Made by a program: the position numbers and the translations under genes | Notes under the pieces: generated by a model | Database searches by the model: none | Told to the model about the DNA's origin: nothing | What the model saw: the letters and a program-made list of their open reading frames with translations, nothing else | In this document: positions 60,089 through 64,000 of the stretch, piece after piece | Position numbering within the stretch: position 1 is the first letter of the stretch | Layout: each line of letters opens with the position of its first letter | Assembly: GCF_003977595.1 (NCBI RefSeq) | Contig: NZ_RYYR01000002.1 | Coordinates: forward strand, 62,001 to 126,000 | Direction of reading: 5' to 3' | Source of the DNA: Lysinibacillus antri | GTDB lineage: Bacteria; Bacillota; Bacilli; Bacillales_A; Planococcaceae | DNA length: 64,000 nt

Positions 60089-60330
60089 GAAGTCTCCCTC
60101 CAATCCCATTCCTCGATTTTTCTAAACTTTTTAGCTCTAAGTTCCTGATATTCCGGATGAGCTTTAGGAACAATCACCGTTACTACATGACCATCCTCTT
60201 TGCCTTGCATGGTCACAAACTTAGTAAACTGGTTAAAATCATTTTGTAGATTTTTAGTTATTTGGATTTTTGTTACTTTCTTTCGTTGCCTTGGGACGTC
60301 TAATGGAATACCATTTCTATTTGTTTGCAC
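60085..60330 (-). CDS. Phage protein of unknown function
   Basis: An 81-residue basic protein, likely starting at GTG 60330 just after the stop of the 51-residue gene (MQTNRNGIPLDVPRQRKKVTKI...). It ends in an acidic Trp-rich IEEWDWRETS. No family is recognised. An earlier GTG at 60339 is possible. Confidence 0.62.
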   Translation of the reverse strand: MQTNRNGIPLDVPRQRKKVTKIQITKNLQNDFNQFTKFVTMQGKEDGHVVTVIVPKAHPEYQELRAKKFRKIEEWDWRETS

Positions 60331-60331
60331 C

Positions 60332-60487
60332 TTAAGCACCTGCCTTTATACGAGCAATTGTTAAAGCATGCAACAAGTCACGATCTGATAAGTTTTGCAC
60401 TGGTACCTTATTAACTTCTGTAATGCCAACTTGTTTTAGCTGCTCAATGTAAAACATGCGTTTAAAACTATGCTGAAAGTTTTTCAT
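60332..60487 (-). CDS. Small basic phage protein
   Basis: A 51-residue helical protein (MKNFQHSFKRMFYIEQLKQVGITEV..., ending LHALTIARIKAGA) at ATG 60487, with GAGAGGG close upstream. It overlaps the end of the 60468-60662 gene. It resembles the small Fur-regulated basic-type or sporulation-related peptides in length only; no firm family. Confidence 0.62.
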   Translation of the reverse strand: MKNFQHSFKRMFYIEQLKQVGITEVNKVPVQNLSDRDLLHALTIARIKAGA

Positions 60488-60662
60488 CCCTCTCACCCCA
60501 TGCAATAAAATAATTGCAAGCTTCTTCTAGGTTGCTGAAATTCTTATGATGTTGTAGCTTGTTCATCCAGTTTGTAAATGCTTGTTTGTCCTGTTCGTTG
60601 CCGTACTTGTTGTAGTTGATTCCGTGGAGTGTAAGCATGTTTAGAATGAATTCCTCGTTCAT
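60468..60662 (-). CDS. Small phage protein
   Basis: A 64-residue helical protein (MNEEFILNMLTLHGINYNKYG..., with FTNWMNKLQHHKNF). ATG 60662 follows AAGGTGA and overlaps the preceding stop in an ATGA junction. No family is recognised. It belongs to the early operon after the helicase loader. Confidence 0.65.
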   Translation of the reverse strand: MNEEFILNMLTLHGINYNKYGNEQDKQAFTNWMNKLQHHKNFSNLEEACNYFIAWGERDEKLSA

Positions 60663-60853
60663 TTGTTCACCTTCTTCTTTGCAATGCCCGCATGAATATT
60701 GTTTTCTAGGTACCGTAATTGTTGAGCTGCATAATATGGATCTTGGCAATCGCTTAACCGTCTATCGACATCTTGCAAGACTGGTAGGGGGAAATCATAT
60801 TCCCCTACCAGGTCATTAATTTTTTGTGCTACTTCTTCCGATGTCATGTACAT
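60659..60853 (-). CDS. Small phage protein
   Basis: A 64-residue helical protein (MYMTSEEVAQKINDLVGEYDFPLPVLQDV...). It starts at ATG 60853 directly after the helicase-loader stop, with AAGGG in the end of that gene; a second ATG two codons on is possible. No family is recognised. Confidence 0.65.
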   Translation of the reverse strand: MYMTSEEVAQKINDLVGEYDFPLPVLQDVDRRLSDCQDPYYAAQQLRYLENNIHAGIAKKKVNK

Positions 60854-61753
60854 TCATCCCTTCAATCGATAATCGACGCCTTCTGTATCAACTACGTAAT
60901 ATTGTTCATCCTCACGCTTTTCTAATAATCTACTATTTGCTGCATACCCAATGCGATCCGCAAGAGTAGACTTGTCCTCATTGCTATTGAAAATTATCGG
61001 TTTACGTTTCTTGTAGCGCTCATTAATGATGTTGTAGTAAAGCCCTTCTTTCGCTTCTGTTGGCTTTGCTTTGCCAATGTCATCCCACACAAGCACATCA
61101 ACCGATAATGCCGTATTTAGCATAGAGTTATACATTTCACCCTCATCGCTCATTCGTTTTGCGTTCATCATTTCGTCCATAAATGACACATCCGACACGA
61201 CTAATACCGAGAATCCATTTTTGATAAGTTGCTTTGCTACCGCAATTTGTAAGTGAGTCTTTCCGATTCCAAAATTATTGTGCTTATACTTAATTTCAGT
61301 ACGTTGGTCTGCTGGTAGTTGTCTCAATCGTTGTTCACCGATCGTTGCTATAAATCCGAAATTAGGGGCACCATCTTCATCTAACTGTTTCCGATTCTTA
61401 GGAAACGATTTTAAATATTCCATCGTCAACGCATACATGGCTTGTTGCATTTTTGTTTTTTGCTCATAGTTATCAAGCTTTGCATTTTTAAATTCTTCAG
61501 GAATCAATGCGTTTTTAAAGCGGCGTGCCCATGCATTTTTTTCACGGCACGAGCATGGTTTTTCGTACTCGTATTTAATGCCATTCTTTTCTTCGTAATG
61601 TGAAAATACAAACTCGGTACCACGGCATAAAGGGCATTTATCCACCCCAGGCTTGCTTGTCTCGTTCGAGTTGTCTGTAGAATTCATCGAGCGAGCTTGA
61701 AGTTTCTTCATGATTTTGTCGAACTGACTGTTTACCGTTTTGACTTCTTGCAC
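60854..61753 (-). CDS. DnaC/DnaI-like helicase loader
   Basis: The 299-residue AAA+ protein loads the replicative helicase on phage DNA. It has an N-terminal zinc-like part (CPLC and CSC near 40-70), a Walker A-type NFGIGKTHLQ near 165 and Walker B VLVWDDIGKAK near 220. The first Walker A glycine is replaced (NNFGIGKT). Before this lies an extra loop of about 20 residues. GTG 61753 follows GAAGGTGA and lies 116 bases inside the upstream gene, an unusually long overlap. Confidence 0.9.
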   Translation of the reverse strand: MQEVKTVNSQFDKIMKKLQARSMNSTDNSNETSKPGVDKCPLCRGTEFVFSHYEEKNGIKYEYEKPCSCREKNAWARRFKNALIPEEFKNAKLDNYEQKTKMQQAMYALTMEYLKSFPKNRKQLDEDGAPNFGFIATIGEQRLRQLPADQRTEIKYKHNNFGIGKTHLQIAVAKQLIKNGFSVLVVSDVSFMDEMMNAKRMSDEGEMYNSMLNTALSVDVLVWDDIGKAKPTEAKEGLYYNIINERYKKRKPIIFNSNEDKSTLADRIGYAANSRLLEKREDEQYYVVDTEGVDYRLKG

Positions 61754-62573
61754 CTTTTTTCACCTTCCAATCATCGTAGGTTTTGATATCATCTTCTGTA
61801 CGCCAATTGTCTAGAATACCTAATGCGTACGAGAAAGTTTTACCTTTACCTTTAGCAGCTTTAATTGCTTCTAAAATCAAACTTGTTTCATAGAATTCAA
61901 GCGCTTCATCCATTTTTGATAAATCTTGAGGCTTTGGTTCTCGAATGAGGTTTCGAAACGTATCTTGTATTAATAAAAAATTCATATCAATGGATGGAGA
62001 CTGACTAGACGACAGACAGACATTTTTTTTAATGTCTTTTTTGTCTTTGTCTATGTCTGTCTCTTTTTCTTTATCTATGTCTATGTCTAAATCTAAGTCT
62101 TTGTCTAAGTCTGTTTCGTCACGTGACGTCACGCTAACGTCATCATGTTTTTGAGGTTCTTCAGCAGGAGCTTGCAAAGCCCCTTGTTTCTTACGTTCGC
62201 GATATTTTTTATTACGCTCCGCATTTAGTTTTCTAACTCTCTCCATGCCATCGATGTTTTGATGTTTTTCCCAATTTGAAATATAAAATTGCTCATTTTC
62301 ATCAATTTCAAGCATTCTATATCTCTGTAACACCTGGATTGCATACCTTACTTTTTCTAGCGGTCTATTAAAAATAATGGCCATTTCTTCGATGTTCATA
62401 GGAATATCTTCTGCGATCATGATATAACCATTACAATTCGCTTTCCCTGCATAAGTTAGTAATTTAATCCACACAATTAAAATCGTGTCACCCTCTGGCA
62501 TTCGTTCGATTAGTTTAATTTTTTCATCATCAAACATATCTGTTTTTAGTTTGATCCAACTGATGCTAGCCAT
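61638..62573 (-). CDS. Phage replisome organizer (DnaD-like)
   Basis: The 311-residue protein has an N-terminal winged-helix replisome-organizer domain (SWIKLKTDMFDDEKIKLIERMPEGD in part), a basic linker, a stretch of Asp/Lys repeats (about 155-180, DLDKDLDLDIDIDKEK) and a C-terminal DnaD-like domain with TFSYALGILDNW. Such proteins bind an origin that usually lies within their own gene. Repeats at 62030-62160 may be that origin. It is followed by the helicase loader. Confidence 0.9.
   Translation of the reverse strand: MASISWIKLKTDMFDDEKIKLIERMPEGDTILIVWIKLLTYAGKANCNGYIMIAEDIPMNIEEMAIIFNRPLEKVRYAIQVLQRYRMLEIDENEQFYISNWEKHQNIDGMERVRKLNAERNKKYRERKKQGALQAPAEEPQKHDDVSVTSRDETDLDKDLDLDIDIDKEKETDIDKDKKDIKKNVCLSSSQSPSIDMNFLLIQDTFRNLIREPKPQDLSKMDEALEFYETSLILEAIKAAKGKGKTFSYALGILDNWRTEDDIKTYDDWKVKKGARSQNGKQSVRQNHEETSSSLDEFYRQLERDKQAWGG
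62030..62160. other. Candidate phage replication origin
   Basis: Within the organizer gene GTCTATGTCT, GTCTTTGTCT and AAGTCTTTGTC-like units recur in steps of six between about 62038 and 62112, followed by the palindromes GTCACGTGAC and TGACGTCA. Repeats inside the initiator gene are the usual form of lambdoid and DnaD-type origins. The repeats also encode the Asp/Lys stretch, so coding bias alone could cause them. Confidence 0.45.
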
Positions 62574-62628
62574 TGCCCGCCCTCCTCACTTACCTACTAC
62601 GGCATATAAATCATCTTTGTAGCTTCAT

Positions 62629-63057
62629 CTAACTACTAGATTCATTTAGCCAAACGCCACTTTTTTGTTGAGCTTTAAAACTGATTTCCCAAAACAACTC
62701 AGGTGGTAGTATTGAATGAGCTATATTTTCAAACGCTCGTTCATAAGAGTTATTTCTTAAAGTATTGAGTTCTTTTCGTAATTGTTTTAATTTAGAACGA
62801 TTAATCATTAATTCATCATTGGCTTTTGTAAGTATGGCTGACAGTCGTTTTTCTCTGTTTTTCATTTGAATAACACTATTTCGCCATGCGCCAGTTAGAA
62901 GTGCGTCTGTTTTGCTTGCTTTTATTTTTTTACTCAAGACATTCTTTTCTTGTTTAAAACCATCAATTTCATTAATCAACTTTTGTATCTTCACTTCAAC
63001 ATCTTTAATCTCATGATTGAGAATAGATTCTCTATTTTTGAACTCCTTTAAATTCAA
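62629..63057 (-). CDS. Coiled-coil phage protein
   Basis: A 142-residue protein that is almost all charged coiled coil (about 10-110) with a short C-terminal globular end (LPPELFWEISFKAQQKSGVWL). It starts at TTG 63057 with AGGAGG seven or eight bases upstream; the frame runs further but includes that site. No family is recognised. It lies between replication and recombination genes. Confidence 0.68.
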   Translation of the reverse strand: MNLKEFKNRESILNHEIKDVEVKIQKLINEIDGFKQEKNVLSKKIKASKTDALLTGAWRNSVIQMKNREKRLSAILTKANDELMINRSKLKQLRKELNTLRNNSYERAFENIAHSILPPELFWEISFKAQQKSGVWLNESSS

Positions 63058-63101
63058 TCCGCATCCTCCTATTGTCAAACAAATGGATTACTCCCCAACA
63101 G

Positions 63102-63911
63102 TTAATCTAGTAAAAACTCAATCTCAAACGTGCCCTTTAACACTTTTGTAGACCTACAATATTCGCATTTCTCACAACGATGAGGCTCCTTTTTGCCCTG
63201 TTTTGCCTCAATGATCGATGGGAGCATCTGTTGCACATATTCGCGCTCAAAATCAAAGCGTGAATGATCAAAATGTAAACCAGCTTTGTCCGGCGGATTT
63301 TCCTTCGTGACTGCTAAAATGTACGGCTCATAATAACGACCTGTGTTTTGATAGATAATTTCACGATACACCCACATTTGAAGTACATAATCGTAGGCTT
63401 GTACGAAAGAAACCCATGTACTATACTTCTCACTCCAATAGCGTTTACGTAGCTCCTGAGTGCTCTTTAAATCGCTGAAATAACACTTTTCATGATTGAT
63501 ATTATCGACCTTGATTTTCCAAGGGACGCCGAACAATTCACCCGTGTAAATGACCTCTTTTTCACCTTGTAAAGCAAACTGACAAAAACGATCATTTTTG
63601 ATAGTTGTAATCATGTCATCAGCTTTTTCGAAATCTTTGTATTTCGCCCCTCTACTGCCAAAAATCCATTTATGGTTTTCCTCGACAAACCGATTAAATG
63701 CTTCGTCACTTTCAATTGCTGCATGCAAGTAGCTCCCCACTAATAAAGCAGTAGATTGAGGACGAGTAAACTCGCCCTTCAACTCAGCTATCATGCGCGC
63801 TTCACATTCCATTGCACTTTTAAATTGGGAAACGCTCATATAATGAATGTTTGATTCTCTAGAGTAATAGTTCTGGCTGTTCAGTTGGAACGTTGCCTGT
63901 TGGTGCTGCAT
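63102..63911 (-). CDS. PD-(D/E)XK exonuclease-like recombination protein
   Basis: A 269-residue protein of the RecE/exodeoxyribonuclease VIII-like group. It has the core GSYLHAAIES, then VPWKIKVDNINHEKCYFSDLKST with the catalytic Asp and the D-x-K motif, and a C-terminal cysteine set (CEKCEYCRST) that may bind metal. It makes single-stranded ends for a RecT-type annealing protein, whose gene appears directly upstream. ATG 63911 follows GGAGGTGA and lies 51 bases inside that gene. Confidence 0.85.
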   Translation of the reverse strand: MQHQQATFQLNSQNYYSRESNIHYMSVSQFKSAMECEARMIAELKGEFTRPQSTALLVGSYLHAAIESDEAFNRFVEENHKWIFGSRGAKYKDFEKADDMITTIKNDRFCQFALQGEKEVIYTGELFGVPWKIKVDNINHEKCYFSDLKSTQELRKRYWSEKYSTWVSFVQAYDYVLQMWVYREIIYQNTGRYYEPYILAVTKENPPDKAGLHFDHSRFDFEREYVQQMLPSIIEAKQGKKEPHRCEKCEYCRSTKVLKGTFEIEFLLD

Positions 63912-64000
63912 CTAGCTTCACCTCCGCTTTCTGTTCCTGCTCTTTGAAGTCATTAGCCAATCCACTTGATTGTTGTTTAATATCTTCTTTCGGAAACCAA
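63859..64000 (-). CDS. C-terminal end of an upstream protein, probably RecT-like
   Basis: The frame is open from the right edge to TAG at 63859-63861 and encodes 46 residues beginning WFPKEDIKQQSSGLAND, ending with a disordered PTGNVPTEQPELLL tail. Its overlap with the exonuclease gene and the WFP start of the tail suggest a RecT or single-strand annealing protein, but the main domain lies outside the window. Confidence 0.5.
   Translation of the reverse strand, partial: WFPKEDIKQQSSGLANDFKEQEQKAEVKLDAAPTGNVPTEQPELLL

Larger units (their letters stand above)
30012..64000. mobile_element. Myovirus-type prophage (left end and most of its genes)
   Basis: Beyond the rpsD terminator the genes change to phage genes: lysis, fibre, baseplate, sheath, capsid, terminase, replication and recombination, almost all on the minus strand and tightly packed. 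A tail sheath, tube and baseplate J protein indicate a contractile tail. The right end, integrase and repressor lie outside the window, so the attachment core cannot be proved; the left junction should fall in 30012-30135. No gene in the structural block is clearly broken, so it may be functional. Confidence 0.95.

Noticed and set aside
62038-62115. Iterons of a plasmid-type replicon
   Set aside because: The repeats are short, in coding phase and explain an Asp/Lys stretch; an origin is possible but plasmid iterons are not supported.

Overview
The window comes from a low-GC, endospore-forming member of the Bacillales, most like Lysinibacillus, Solibacillus and relatives. Two small acid-soluble spore proteins with sigma-G-type promoters show sporulation. 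The order of housekeeping genes (rpsD, dgcP-like, msrC-like, hisJ, ezrA, nifZ, thiI, ssp, mbcS, sppA, tpx, ytxK, ald, ytkL, ytoI, ytpI, nrnA, dnaE, accDA, pfkA, pyk) matches the Bacillus subtilis neighbourhood. The species cannot be fixed from this sequence alone.

Positions 1 to about 30,010 are chromosomal core. Glycolysis and fatty-acid genes (pyk, pfkA, accA, accD and a FadR-type GntR regulator) run leftward behind a perfect GntR-type operator. They are followed by dnaE, nrnA, the ytoI/ytkL region, ald with a structured leader, a stress protein, ytxK, tpx, an RDD membrane protein with sppA, mbcS, two tandem SASP genes, thiI-nifZ, ezrA, hisJ, a free-methionine-sulfoxide reductase, a GAF-GGDEF protein and rpsD with its own promoter and long leader. 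Two copies of a structured intergenic repeat (4488-4605 and 9256-9466) share a foldable terminal stem with a compensated base pair.

From just after the rpsD terminator to the right edge (about 30,012-64,000) there is a contractile-tailed (myovirus-type) prophage, seen without its right end, integrase or repressor. Leftward from the right edge run a RecT-like C-terminus, an exonuclease-like protein, replication organizer, helicase loader, SSB, dUTPase, a methyltransferase, RusA, a late regulator, terminase, portal, head morphogenesis protein, a miniature Prp protease, scaffold, major capsid, head-tail connectors, sheath, tube, tail chaperone with a probable frameshift, tape measure, LysM protein, hub, spike, baseplate, fibre, and lysis genes. 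Most early and late genes overlap by a few bases, as expected of one leftward transcript.

At the left end, beside the lysis genes, a rightward operon encodes an actin-like ATPase of the ParM/Alp type, two ribbon-helix-helix proteins and a 41-residue membrane peptide. Palindromic sites lie just upstream, and a divergent three-gene group encodes a ribbon-helix-helix-like protein, a membrane-anchored protein and a small protein. This looks like a phage DNA-positioning or partition system and is the most interesting part of the window. The second is the phage-borne miniature Prp protease next to scaffold and capsid genes whose products share an N-terminal tag that resembles the Prp cleavage site.
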